From assembly GCF_002744245.1 (NCBI RefSeq), contig NZ_NKHG01000110.1, forward strand, positions 1-64,000: a DNA stretch of 64,000 nucleotides, in the 5' to 3' direction. The position numbers and the translations under genes are program-made. Shown in pieces: positions 27,177 to 35,913 of this stretch (position 1 is its first letter; each line of letters starts with the position of its first letter). The notes below the pieces were generated by a model. That model searched no databases. It worked only from the letters and a program-made list of their open reading frames with translations, and was not told the origin of the DNA. Origin of the DNA: Bacillus pumilus. Its GTDB lineage: Bacteria; Bacillota; Bacilli; Bacillales; Bacillaceae.

Positions 27177-27828
27177 TCAACAAACCATAGGTTTAATTGG
27201 GGCTGGTGGACATAGCAAAGTCATTCAGGATTTGATTTTTGCGCACCCTGATTACTCATTGTGTGTCGTATTAGACGATCAATTTGAAGAGGCTGTCACT
27301 CAGAACGGCATTCTCTATGGACCGATCTCCATGAGTGAGCAGCTGAGTGAGGACATGCCTCACACCAAATGGCTGATTGCTATTGGACAAAACGAGATAA
27401 GACAGATGGTCAAGAAACGTCTCTCGTTTGAAAACATGGCGTTTGCCACACTCATTCATCCGGCAGCGGTCATTAGTCCATCAGCCGCTATCGGAAGTGG
27501 AAGTGTGGTGATGGCAAGGGCTGTTGTCCAAGCAGATGCAGTCATCGGTGAACATGCGATTATCAACACAGGATCAGTCGTGGAGCATGACTGCTTACTT
27601 GCATCCTTTGTTCACCTTTCACCAGGATCAGTCCTTACCGGCTGTGTTTCCGTATGCGAGGGTGCTCATATTGGTGCAGGTGCTGTCGTGACACCTGGAA
27701 CATCAATCGGAAGCTGGGCTGTCATTGGCGCAGGAGCGGCAGTGATCAGGGATATACGGGAGCAGAAGGTCGCAGTAGGGGTTCCTGCAATTGAGATCAA
27801 AGATCGGAGAGAGGGTGGGAAATCATGA
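27139..27828 (+). CDS. epsM: EpsM, PglD-type sugar N-acetyltransferase
   Basis: 229-aa left-handed beta-helix acetyltransferase. The N-terminal PglD-like domain has IGLIGAGGHSKVIQDL, followed by hexapeptide repeats from about residue 105 to 200, including VEHDC with the catalytic His. It acetylates the 4-amino sugar made by EpsN. The ATG lies inside epsL (38-bp overlap), and the first dozen residues are longer than in PglD, so the true start is uncertain. Confidence 0.86.
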   Translation: MQQLKNSKEPILNQQTIGLIGAGGHSKVIQDLIFAHPDYSLCVVLDDQFEEAVTQNGILYGPISMSEQLSEDMPHTKWLIAIGQNEIRQMVKKRLSFENMAFATLIHPAAVISPSAAIGSGSVVMARAVVQADAVIGEHAIINTGSVVEHDCLLASFVHLSPGSVLTGCVSVCEGAHIGAGAVVTPGTSIGSWAVIGAGAAVIRDIREQKVAVGVPAIEIKDRREGGKS

Positions 27829-29003
27829 AGGAACGAAAGAGAATTTACTTATCTCCTCCTCATATGAGTGGAAAGGAATATATGAAAATAGAGGAAGCCT
27901 TTCAAAGTAATTGGATTGCGCCGTTAGGGCCTCTTGTCAATGAATTTGAGCAAGTGGTCGCGGGTTATGCGGGGGTGAAGGCAGGAGCGGCTTTATCTTC
28001 AGGAACAGCAGCGATTCATCTTGCCTTAAAGCTAATTGGCGTTCAAAAAGATGACATTGTCTTTTGTTCCACACTCACATTTGTTGCAAGTGCAAATCCT
28101 ATTTTATATGAACAGGCGATGCCCGTTTTTATTGACTCTGAAAGGGATACATGGAATATGTGTCCGCTTGCTTTAGAGAAAGCCTTTGTTGAAGCAAAAC
28201 GTCTTGGAAAAAGGCCCCGCGCAGTCATTGTCGTTCATTTATATGGACAAAGTGCGAAAATGGATGACATCATGGAGTTATGTGAAGCGTATGATGTGCC
28301 GATCATTGAAGATGCTGCTGAATCGTTAGGCGCTATGTATAAAGGAAGAAAAAGCGGCTCAATGGGAAGATTTGGCGTCTATTCTTTTAATGGAAATAAA
28401 ATCATTACAACGTCAGGGGGCGGAATGCTTGTGAGTGATGATGAAGCTGCCATCGAACGATGCCGTTTTCTTGCTTCACAGGCGAGAGAACCTGCCAGGC
28501 ATTATGAGCATCAAGAAGCTGGGTACAACTATCGCATGAGCAACCTACTAGCAGGTGTGGGGATCGCCCAAATGGATGTATTAAACGAGCGTGTGGAGCA
28601 AAAGCGTCGCATTTTCCAGAGATACAAGGACGCTTTGTCTGAAATAGAAGGCCTTCATTTTATGCCAGAATATCAAGAAACCAAGTCTAACCGCTGGCTG
28701 ACCACATTGACCATTGATCGTGATGCACAGATTCATCCAGTGGACATCATTGATACGTTAGAAAAAGAACAGATCGAAGCAAGGCGAGTATGGAAGCCGC
28801 TGCACCAGCAGCCGCTGTTTCGTGATTGTCCATTTTATACAGCCGCCAAAGGAACCCCTGAATCCGAATTATTATTTCAAACTGGCCTTTGTCTGCCATC
28901 TGGAACAAGCATGACAGAAGTAGAACAGGAGCGTATCATTGACACACTACGTGACGTCCTGCGAGAAAAAACATCCACCTCATCACAGGCTGCTCGTTCA
29001 TAA
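27825..29003 (+). CDS. epsN: EpsN, PLP-dependent UDP-4-amino-sugar aminotransferase
   Basis: 392-aa DegT/DnrJ/EryC1 aminotransferase. The PLP-binding region SSGTAAIHLALKL, EDAAESLGA and the Schiff-base Lys in FNGNKIITTSGGGM are present. It aminates the 4-keto sugar from EpsC. Four-bp overlap with epsM. It is the last gene of the operon here; epsO does not follow. Confidence 0.9.
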   Translation: MKERKRIYLSPPHMSGKEYMKIEEAFQSNWIAPLGPLVNEFEQVVAGYAGVKAGAALSSGTAAIHLALKLIGVQKDDIVFCSTLTFVASANPILYEQAMPVFIDSERDTWNMCPLALEKAFVEAKRLGKRPRAVIVVHLYGQSAKMDDIMELCEAYDVPIIEDAAESLGAMYKGRKSGSMGRFGVYSFNGNKIITTSGGGMLVSDDEAAIERCRFLASQAREPARHYEHQEAGYNYRMSNLLAGVGIAQMDVLNERVEQKRRIFQRYKDALSEIEGLHFMPEYQETKSNRWLTTLTIDRDAQIHPVDIIDTLEKEQIEARRVWKPLHQQPLFRDCPFYTAAKGTPESELLFQTGLCLPSGTSMTEVEQERIIDTLRDVLREKTSTSSQAARS

Positions 29004-29022
29004 GCAGCCTGCCTCTCTTTTT
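28987..29022 (+). terminator. Terminator of the eps operon
   Basis: An 8-bp stem (AGGCTGCT/AGCAGCCT) with an 8-nt loop spans the epsN stop codon and runs into CTCTCTTTTTATT. Confidence 0.75.
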
Positions 29023-29086
29023 ATTAAATTCATCAATTTATGGAATATAAAGGAATATGTATTGTTATATCGTTTCAAATATGATC

Positions 29087-29129
29087 TTGACAACGGTGTA
29101 CTTCCTCCTTAAAATGAAAATGATTATCA
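29087..29129 (+). promoter_or_regulatory. Strong sigma-A promoter with near-perfect Fur box
   Basis: TTGACA (29087-29092), a 17-nt spacer and TAAAAT (29110-29115). The 15-mer at 29115-29129 matches the Fur 7-1-7 box at 13 of 14 defined positions and directly follows the -10 box. Predicts iron-repressed expression of the second Nik/Cnt-like importer. Confidence 0.85.
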
Positions 29130-29152
29130 GCATCAATTAGGAGGAGCAACTT

Positions 29153-30772
29153 ATGTCTGTTTGGATAAATTTTCCGAAAATTAAAATAAATACGATATTA
29201 CCTTTCCTACTGATCTTCTTACTAGTAGGATGCTCTCAAGCAAACAGTGGAGCAGGTGGAAAGAAGGATCATCCTGACATGATCACAATGGCATGGCCAA
29301 GAGATATTGGTGAAATGAATCCGCATGTTTATAACCCATCACAATTGTTTGCCCAATCGATGATATATGAGCCATTGGTCAGCTACCAAAAAAATGGAAA
29401 GCTGAAACCAGAATTAGCGAAGTCATGGGATGTCTCAAAAGATGGCAAAGTGTATACGTTCCATTTAAGAGACGGTGTGACATTCTCAGATGGCTCTGAA
29501 TTTAATGCTAACATTGTCAAAAAGAACTTTGATACGATTCTAAAGAACAAAGATTTACATAGCTGGTTAGGTGTTATTAAGAAAATCAAAAAGACAGAAG
29601 TCGTGGACAAGCTGACCTTTAAACTCACATTAACAGAACCTTATTATCCAACTGTTCAAGAATTAGCAGTCGTTCGTCCGGTTCGTTTCTTAGGTGAAGC
29701 AGGCTTTCCTAAAAATGAAGATACGTCAAAAGGAATTGAAAAACCAGTTGGCACAGGCCCTTGGGTCTTAAAAACGTATAAAAAAGATGACTATGCGATT
29801 TTCGAACGAAATGATCACTATTGGGGAGAGAAACCAAAGGTCAAGGAAATCAAAGTGAAGGTCATCCCTGATGCTGAAACGAGAGTAATGGCCTTTGAAA
29901 AAGGCGATGTGGATTTACTTTATGGAGAAGGAACGATTAGTCTTGATGCATTCAAACAGCTAGAGGCAAGCGGCAAGTATGAAACCAACATGTCAGAGCC
30001 TGTTGCAACGAGACAGCTTGTCATGAATACAAAAATAGATCAGCTTTCAGATGAGAAGGTCCGTCATGCCCTTCAATATGCCATCAATAAGAAATCGATG
30101 GTGGAAGGGGTGACCTCTGGCTTAGAGGAGGAAGCAGATCACATTTTGCCGACAAACATGCCATATACGTCTAATATTAAGGTGAAGTCTTTCCAATATG
30201 ATGTAGACAAAGCAAAAACATTGCTAGATGAAGCGGGCTGGACACTTCCAAAAGGTAAATCCGTTCGTGAAAAAGATGGGAAAAAGCTTGAATTTAGTAT
30301 GATGTATGACTCTGCAGAATCGATTCAAAAAGCAATGGCTGAAACGCTGCAGGCAGAATGGGCGGCAATTGGCGTTGGCGTTAAACTCGAAGGAGTAGAA
30401 CTGGCGACGCAGGTTCAACGGTTTAAAGCCAATAAGTTCGATATGAACTTCTTTAGCAACTACGGAGCACCGTATGATCCACATACATTTATAAACGTCG
30501 TCTCGTCAGATGGTTTTGGATTCAAAGAGGCCATCTCAGCGTATCCAAATAAGGAAAAGCTGCTCAAAGAAATGAACGAAATTCCATCAACAACAAATGA
30601 AAACAAACGACAAGCACTTTATTCGTCGATCTTATCTTCTTTGCAAGATCAAGGAGCGATTGTGCCAATCTCTTATTTTAAAAAGACAGCTGTGTATCAA
30701 AAAAATGTGAAGGACTTTGAGTTTCCTGCGAATCGCGACGAACATCCATTCACAGGCATCACGTTGAAGTAA
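29153..30772 (+). CDS. Nik/Cnt-like ABC transporter substrate-binding lipoprotein (second system)
   Basis: 539-aa SBP_bac_5 protein with a lipoprotein signal ending LLVGC (Cys about 27). Motifs MAWPRDIGEMNPHVYNPSQLFAQSMIYEPLV and FHLRDGVTFSDGSEFNA are NikA/CntA-like. It is clearly paralogous to the binding protein near 2.5-4.1 kb: both share AIFE-NDHYWGEKPK and similar length. AGGAGGAG before the ATG. The Fur box points to an iron-limitation role, for example uptake of a metal-metallophore complex; peptide uptake cannot be excluded. Confidence 0.84.
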   Translation: MSVWINFPKIKINTILPFLLIFLLVGCSQANSGAGGKKDHPDMITMAWPRDIGEMNPHVYNPSQLFAQSMIYEPLVSYQKNGKLKPELAKSWDVSKDGKVYTFHLRDGVTFSDGSEFNANIVKKNFDTILKNKDLHSWLGVIKKIKKTEVVDKLTFKLTLTEPYYPTVQELAVVRPVRFLGEAGFPKNEDTSKGIEKPVGTGPWVLKTYKKDDYAIFERNDHYWGEKPKVKEIKVKVIPDAETRVMAFEKGDVDLLYGEGTISLDAFKQLEASGKYETNMSEPVATRQLVMNTKIDQLSDEKVRHALQYAINKKSMVEGVTSGLEEEADHILPTNMPYTSNIKVKSFQYDVDKAKTLLDEAGWTLPKGKSVREKDGKKLEFSMMYDSAESIQKAMAETLQAEWAAIGVGVKLEGVELATQVQRFKANKFDMNFFSNYGAPYDPHTFINVVSSDGFGFKEAISAYPNKEKLLKEMNEIPSTTNENKRQALYSSILSSLQDQGAIVPISYFKKTAVYQKNVKDFEFPANRDEHPFTGITLK

Positions 30773-30790
30773 CAGAAGGAAGGTAAGGAA

Positions 30791-31735
30791 ATGGGCCGCT
30801 ACATGATCAAACGAATGCTTTCAATCATTCCTGTATTTCTATTAGCTACACTTTTCACAACTGGTATGATTCACCTTTCGCCAGTTGATCCGGCTGAAGC
30901 ATATTTAGCAGCGGCTCATATCCAGCCTACTGATGAAATATTAGCGCAAAAACGAAGTGAATTCGGCTTAGATGAGCCGTTTTATATGCAATACCTTCAT
31001 ACAATTGAAAAAGTCATTCGCCTTGATTTTGGCCGGTCGTATATGTCAAATCAACCTGTGCTCGATGAGGTGATCTATAGAATACCGGCGACCATTCAAC
31101 TGGCGCTCACCAGTCTGCTGATGGCTATTTGTGTCAGCATTCCATTGGGCTTTTTCAGCGGCATGAGAAAAAATGGCGTTGTTGATCATGTGAGCCGGCT
31201 CATTTCTTTTTTAGGGGCATCTATCCCGACATTTGTCTTGGGGTATTTGCTCATCTTCTTTTTTTCAGTCAAGCTCGATCTCTTACCAGTTGAAGGTGTG
31301 GGTACGTGGGAGCATCTCGTGCTGCCGTCGATCACACTGGCAGTGCCTTTAATTGCGATGTATACGAGATTATTACGGGCAAGTGTGAGTGAGGCGCTTC
31401 AAGAGCCTTTCGTTCAATATGCGAGAATTAGAGGGTTAAAGGAACAGTCGATCATGTTCAAGCATGTACTTAGAATCGCGATTTCGCCAATGCTGACAGG
31501 ACTTGGGGTAAATCTTGGCAAGCTGCTGACAGGAACCATTATTGTAGAGGCAGTCTTTTCATGGCCAGGGTTTGGACGCTTTTTTATTGAAGCGATCTTT
31601 AACCGGGATCTACCGGTCATCCAATTCTATGTGTTGATGGCAGCATGTATCTTTATCTTGAGCAGTTTGATTGTTGATCTCCTTCAGCTGATCATTGACC
31701 CACGTATTTCGAGAAAGGAAGGCCGCCAGCGATGA
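30791..31735 (+). CDS. Nik/Cnt-like ABC permease, first subunit (second system)
   Basis: 314-aa DppB/NikB/CntB-type permease with about six helices, starting MGRYMIKRMLSIIPVF and carrying the YARIRGLKEQS contact loop. Paralogue of the permease at 4.1-5.1 kb. GAAGGAAGG before the ATG. Confidence 0.88.
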   Translation: MGRYMIKRMLSIIPVFLLATLFTTGMIHLSPVDPAEAYLAAAHIQPTDEILAQKRSEFGLDEPFYMQYLHTIEKVIRLDFGRSYMSNQPVLDEVIYRIPATIQLALTSLLMAICVSIPLGFFSGMRKNGVVDHVSRLISFLGASIPTFVLGYLLIFFFSVKLDLLPVEGVGTWEHLVLPSITLAVPLIAMYTRLLRASVSEALQEPFVQYARIRGLKEQSIMFKHVLRIAISPMLTGLGVNLGKLLTGTIIVEAVFSWPGFGRFFIEAIFNRDLPVIQFYVLMAACIFILSSLIVDLLQLIIDPRISRKEGRQR

Positions 31736-32565
31736 TAACAAAAGTAAAACATCTCTTCTATCATCAAAAGGTGATCTCGATCTGCGTTTTGCTGCTCGGT
31801 CTCCTGCTCATTGTGACAGTATGTGCACCGTGGATCGCTCCACATGATCCGGCGGCTGTTAATCTTGCAATGAAGCTAAAGGGATCTTCATGGGAGTATC
31901 CTCTTGGCACAGATCAATTAGGAAGATGCAATTTATCTCGCATTCTATATGGGGCACGTATTTCGTTAGGCTGCGCCTTGCTCATCTTTCTCTCATCGCT
32001 ATCTATTGGTTTAATTGTTGGATTGTTTGCCGGATATAAAGGCGGCTGGATCGATCACGTCTTGATGAGAATCTGCGACGGGGTCATGGCATTCCCGAAC
32101 TTGGTGCTGATCCTTGGGCTAGTGGGTATTTTTGGCCCAGGGCTTTCTCAAGTCGTGCTTGCATTGATGCTTGTACAATGGGTGTATTACGCCCGCGTCT
32201 TTCGAGGGATGGTGCTAAGTTTAAAGGAGCAGAATTTTATCGCAGCTGCGAAAATCAGTGGAACTTCCCACTGGAACATTATGAGAAAGCATATGATTCC
32301 AAATGTCCTGCCGCCTTTAGCAGTAATTGGAACACTTGAAATGGGCTGGGCGATTATGGACATTTCTGCTATGTCTTTTCTCGGTTTGGGGGTTCAGCCT
32401 CCTATGCCTGAATGGGGAGCGATGATCCATGAAGGGAAGTCGTACATCCAAACAAATCCTCAATTGATGCTATACCCAGGTCTTGTGATCATGGCTGTTG
32501 TCGTCCTGTTTAATTTACTAGGAGAAGCCCTTTCAGAGAAATATGGCATCAAACGTCGCATTTAA
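31732..32565 (+). CDS. Nik/Cnt-like ABC permease, second subunit (second system)
   Basis: 277-aa DppC/NikC/CntC-type permease with YPLGTDQLGRCNLSRILYG and AAKISGTSHW. Four-bp overlap with the previous gene. It lacks the basic C-terminal extension of its paralogue at 5.1-6.0 kb. Confidence 0.88.
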   Translation: MITKVKHLFYHQKVISICVLLLGLLLIVTVCAPWIAPHDPAAVNLAMKLKGSSWEYPLGTDQLGRCNLSRILYGARISLGCALLIFLSSLSIGLIVGLFAGYKGGWIDHVLMRICDGVMAFPNLVLILGLVGIFGPGLSQVVLALMLVQWVYYARVFRGMVLSLKEQNFIAAAKISGTSHWNIMRKHMIPNVLPPLAVIGTLEMGWAIMDISAMSFLGLGVQPPMPEWGAMIHEGKSYIQTNPQLMLYPGLVIMAVVVLFNLLGEALSEKYGIKRRI

Positions 32566-32578
32566 AGGAATGAGCAAA

Positions 32579-33385
32579 TTGGAAGAGTCCATTTTACAAA
32601 TAGACAACCTGCATGTGCATACAAAAACGCCTCAAGGGACAACCTCTCTCATTCAGGAAGTCGCGTTTGAGGTCAAGCGCGGGGAGATTCTTGGGTTAAT
32701 AGGTGAGAGCGGCTGCGGAAAAACGGTGACAAGCATGTCCATCTTAAACATGCTTGATCGAAAAACAACTGAAGTCACTGGAAGTATCACATTACAGGGA
32801 CGAGAATTAATCGGTGTGAGTGAAAAGAATATGCGGTCCATTCGCGGCAAAGATATCTCGTATATTATGCAAAATCCAATGAACAGCTTTACGCCGGTCT
32901 GGACGATCGGCCATCAGCTGATTGAAACCATCCGCCGGCATACAGCTATCAGCAAAAGACAGGCACGGGCGCAGGCGATCGATGCTTTAGAGCAAATGAA
33001 TTTGTCTCACCCAGACCAATTGTTAAACAAGTACCCATTTGAATTAAGTGGTGGCATGCTGCAGCGTGTCATGATTGCCATGGCTGCCTGTATGCATCCG
33101 CCTCTTATCATCGCAGATGAACCAACAACGGCCTTAGATGTGCACAATCAGAAGCTGGTGCTCCAGCATTTGAACCAAATACGTCATGACTATGGAACAG
33201 CGATTTTGCTCATTACCCACGATCTTGGTGTCATTGCGGAAATGGCGGATCAGGTTGTAGTCATGAAACAAGGAGAAATTGTTGAAAAGGCAGAGGTTCT
33301 TGAGCTTTTTGAAAACCCAACGTATGATTATACAAAGAAACTATTAGCAGCTCGTCCATCCATTCCAGCTGTTTGTCCGATTTGA
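32579..33385 (+). CDS. Nik/Cnt-like ABC ATPase, DppD/CntD type (second system)
   Basis: About 268-aa ATPase with GESGCGKT, LSGGMLQRV, ADEPTTALD and the H-loop ITHD. The TTG at 32579 has AAAGGA 9 nt upstream and is preferred. ATG codons at 32543 (overlapping the permease) and 32570 (touching AAAGGA) are the alternatives. Paralogue of the ATPase at 5.9-6.7 kb. Confidence 0.85.
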   Translation: MEESILQIDNLHVHTKTPQGTTSLIQEVAFEVKRGEILGLIGESGCGKTVTSMSILNMLDRKTTEVTGSITLQGRELIGVSEKNMRSIRGKDISYIMQNPMNSFTPVWTIGHQLIETIRRHTAISKRQARAQAIDALEQMNLSHPDQLLNKYPFELSGGMLQRVMIAMAACMHPPLIIADEPTTALDVHNQKLVLQHLNQIRHDYGTAILLITHDLGVIAEMADQVVVMKQGEIVEKAEVLELFENPTYDYTKKLLAARPSIPAVCPI

Positions 33386-33397
33386 GGTGAGAATGCC

Positions 33398-34213
33398 TTG
33401 CATTTATTAGAAGTGAAAGCAGTCAGTCATGCATACAACAGCCGGTCGCTCCTTATGAGAAAAAAGGGCGCGTCCCCTGTCCTGAAAAGCGTCCAATTGA
33501 CCATTGAAGAAGGCACTTGCCTCGGGTTACTAGGGCAAAGCGGCGCAGGAAAAAGTACACTAGGGAACATCATCCTTGGACTAGAGAAGCCGAGCGCCGG
33601 GCAAGTTCTGTTTGAAGGTCAGGATGTATATCGCGCAGATCAGCGGACACGTAAACATTTTCGCCGGCATGTGCAAGCGGTATTTCAAGATTCATATTCA
33701 GCGGTGAATCCAAGGTGGACAGTTGAACAAATCCTATCTGAGCCGCTTGAAAACTATGAAACAATGACCCGTAACAAGCGCCAGAAAATGCTGATCCACT
33801 GGCTGGAAAGAGTGGGGCTCAGTGAGCAGGATTTGTCCAAGTACCCACATCAATTCAGCGGCGGCCAGCTGCAAAGGATCAACATCGCGAGAGCATTATT
33901 GTTACAGCCAAAGCTCATTGTGCTCGATGAATCGGTCAGCAGCTTAGATATGGTCACGCAGGCTGTGATTTTAGATTTATTAGTAAATTTAAAGAAAGAG
34001 CTAGGGCTGGCATATTTATTTATTACACATGATATGACAGCGGCCTATCATTTAAGTGATCAATTGGCCATTCTTGACCAAGGAGAGCTTGTCGCCCAAT
34101 TTCAATCGAAGGATGATTTCTTTTCATCTGAGCAGGAAGCTGTTCTGAAAATGAGAGATGCGATGCTCGCAGACCATCCTTTGTCACGAACGATTGGCAG
34201 ACCGGTTCGTTAA
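33398..34213 (+). CDS. Nik/Cnt-like ABC ATPase, DppF/CntF type (second system)
   Basis: 271-aa ATPase with GQSGAGKST, FSGGQLQRI, Walker B LIVLDESVSSLD (Ser instead of the usual Pro, parallel to Val in the paralogue) and ITHD. TTG start with GAGGTGAG upstream. Last gene of the five-gene importer operon. Confidence 0.86.
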   Translation: MHLLEVKAVSHAYNSRSLLMRKKGASPVLKSVQLTIEEGTCLGLLGQSGAGKSTLGNIILGLEKPSAGQVLFEGQDVYRADQRTRKHFRRHVQAVFQDSYSAVNPRWTVEQILSEPLENYETMTRNKRQKMLIHWLERVGLSEQDLSKYPHQFSGGQLQRINIARALLLQPKLIVLDESVSSLDMVTQAVILDLLVNLKKELGLAYLFITHDMTAAYHLSDQLAILDQGELVAQFQSKDDFFSSEQEAVLKMRDAMLADHPLSRTIGRPVR

Positions 34214-34231
34214 AACGTTTTATTCCATCAA

Positions 34232-34257
34232 CGCCTCTTTTAGGAGAGGCTATTTTT
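34232..34257 (+). terminator. Terminator between importer operon and MATE gene
   Basis: A 6-bp stem (GCCTCT/AGAGGC) with a 6-nt loop then TATTTTT. It is weak, so partial read-through into the next gene is plausible. Confidence 0.6.
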
Positions 34258-34277
34258 CATGAAAGGCAGGTGGCGGT

Positions 34278-35603
34278 GTGAACCATCGAGCGTATTTAGC
34301 TTTGGCGATCCCTTTAACGATTTCAACGATGACCACCCCATTACTCGGAGCCGTTGATACAGCGGTTGTCGGTCAACTGGCCAACTCGGCTTATATTGGA
34401 GGCGTCGCGGTCGGCAGTCTCATTTTCAGTACATTGTACTGGCTGTTTGGCTTTTTGCGGGTGAGTACATCTGCTTTTGCTGCCCAGGCAAACGGAGCGC
34501 AGAGCGAGGAGCAAGGTGTTCTTGCTTTTCTAAGACCTTTTTTGGTAGCTATTCTGGTTGGGCTTTGTTTTATTGCCCTCCAATGGCCCATTATTCAATC
34601 TGCTTTTTTGGTGATCTCTCCTGCTGCTGATGTCCGTCAATTTGCAGCAGACTACTTTCATATTCGGATTTGGGGAGCTCCATTTACCTTGATGAATTAT
34701 GTGATACTAGGCTGGCTGATGGGGATGGCAAAAATGAAAGAAGCCCTCTCTTTACAAATTTTGATCAATGTGATGAATATGGCCCTCGCGTTTCTGCTTG
34801 TTCATGTGTTTTCTTTTGCAGTCAAAGGAGTGGCGGCTGCGACGTTGATCTCTGAACTAACCGCCTTTGTACTAGGGGCATGGATGATTATCAAGCATTC
34901 CTCAAACGGATTTCGGATGCCTTCCGTCCAGAAAATTATGGACACACAGGCTGTGCGGAAAATGTTTCATGTCAATAAAGATTTGTTTATTCGAACGATT
35001 TGTCTGTTAGTGGTTATCAATATGTTTACAGCAAAAGGAGCTTCTTTTGGAACGGAGCTGCTGGCGGCCAATGCCATCTTATTTCAAATTCATTATATCA
35101 TGGCCTATTTGTTCGATGGTTTTGCCAATGCGTCCAGCATCCTTGTTGGTAGATCAGTTGGTGCAAATGACCGGACACTCTATGAAAAAACATTGACCCT
35201 TTCAAGGCAGTGGGCACTCGTGATGGCAAGTATCATTGCGGTGAGTTATTTTCTGTTAAAAGAGCCAATTTTGAGTGTGTTTACGAATCTGCCACAGCTT
35301 CTTGACGTCACATTGGACTATGCAGACTGGCTTGTTCTTTATCCGTTCGCCGCTTGTTTTGGATTGGTGATTTACGGTGTATTTACAGGTGCGACAGAAA
35401 TTGCCCCTGTCAGAAATTCGATGCTGTTTGCGATGCTGCTGTTTGTCGTTGTTCAAGTGGCGGTCACCCCGATTTGGCACAATCACGGACTATGGTTTGC
35501 CTTTATCATTTATACTGTGGGACGGTCTGGGTTTTTGATGATGTACAAATCAAAGCTAGATCAGAAGCTTTTCATACATGACAAACACCCTTTGCAATCG
35601 TGA
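34278..35603 (+). CDS. MATE-family efflux protein, DinF-like
   Basis: 441-aa protein with twelve predicted membrane helices. The N-terminus (ALAIPLTISTMTTPLLGAVDTAVVGQL) and YWLFGFLRVSTSAFAAQANGA are typical of DinF-type MATE transporters, which export small molecules using a cation gradient. GTG start with AAAGGCAGGTGG upstream. It lies only 64 bp after the importer operon, behind a weak terminator; in Staphylococcus the metallophore exporter CntE occupies this place, but that is an MFS protein. Substrate unknown. Confidence 0.82.
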   Translation: MNHRAYLALAIPLTISTMTTPLLGAVDTAVVGQLANSAYIGGVAVGSLIFSTLYWLFGFLRVSTSAFAAQANGAQSEEQGVLAFLRPFLVAILVGLCFIALQWPIIQSAFLVISPAADVRQFAADYFHIRIWGAPFTLMNYVILGWLMGMAKMKEALSLQILINVMNMALAFLLVHVFSFAVKGVAAATLISELTAFVLGAWMIIKHSSNGFRMPSVQKIMDTQAVRKMFHVNKDLFIRTICLLVVINMFTAKGASFGTELLAANAILFQIHYIMAYLFDGFANASSILVGRSVGANDRTLYEKTLTLSRQWALVMASIIAVSYFLLKEPILSVFTNLPQLLDVTLDYADWLVLYPFAACFGLVIYGVFTGATEIAPVRNSMLFAMLLFVVVQVAVTPIWHNHGLWFAFIIYTVGRSGFLMMYKSKLDQKLFIHDKHPLQS

Positions 35604-35619
35604 CAAAGGGTGTTGTTTT
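35584..35619. terminator. Bidirectional terminator between MATE gene and yvfG
   Basis: An 11-bp perfect stem (AACACCCTTTG/CAAAGGGTGTT) with a 9-nt loop is followed by GTTTTT on the plus strand, and a T/G-rich tail on the minus strand. Confidence 0.8.
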
Positions 35620-35627
35620 TCGTCCAT

Positions 35628-35843
35628 TTATTCGCCTTCTTTTTTCACCTTTTGATAGGCTTCATCAAGATGCTGAATTCGCTTCAGTACGACAGCATTT
35701 TTGGTCAGTTGATCCTGAACAAGTGTCGAAACCACTGAACGGTAGTAAGCATTCATTGCGTGAACCTTGTCCTCATTTTGATTCATGGCGATATGCTGTT
35801 TCAAGTTGTCGACAAAGTATGGAACAGAAAAAAGTTCAGACAT
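35628..35843 (-). CDS. yvfG: YvfG, conserved small protein
   Basis: 71-aa protein beginning MSELFSVPYFVDNLKQHI, very similar to B. subtilis YvfG, which lies next to sigL there as here. Mostly helical and cytoplasmic, no signal or membrane segment. Start at 35843 chosen because TAGGAGTG lies 8-9 nt upstream; a longer frame starts at 35879. Function unknown; in B. subtilis yvfG neighbours the eps operon. Confidence 0.85.
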   Translation of the reverse strand: MSELFSVPYFVDNLKQHIAMNQNEDKVHAMNAYYRSVVSTLVQDQLTKNAVVLKRIQHLDEAYQKVKKEGE

Positions 35844-35913
35844 GGAAATCACTCCTATTTCGTATATACGGTCCGTCAATCTTCATGTAAAATGATGAGA
35901 GGGAGGGGAGACA

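Noticed and set aside
29153-34213. Annotation as oligopeptide (opp/dpp) transporter
   Set aside because: The binding protein belongs to the same broad family, but NikA/CntA-like motifs and a near-perfect Fur box make a metal-related role more likely; peptide uptake is kept as an alternative in the entries.
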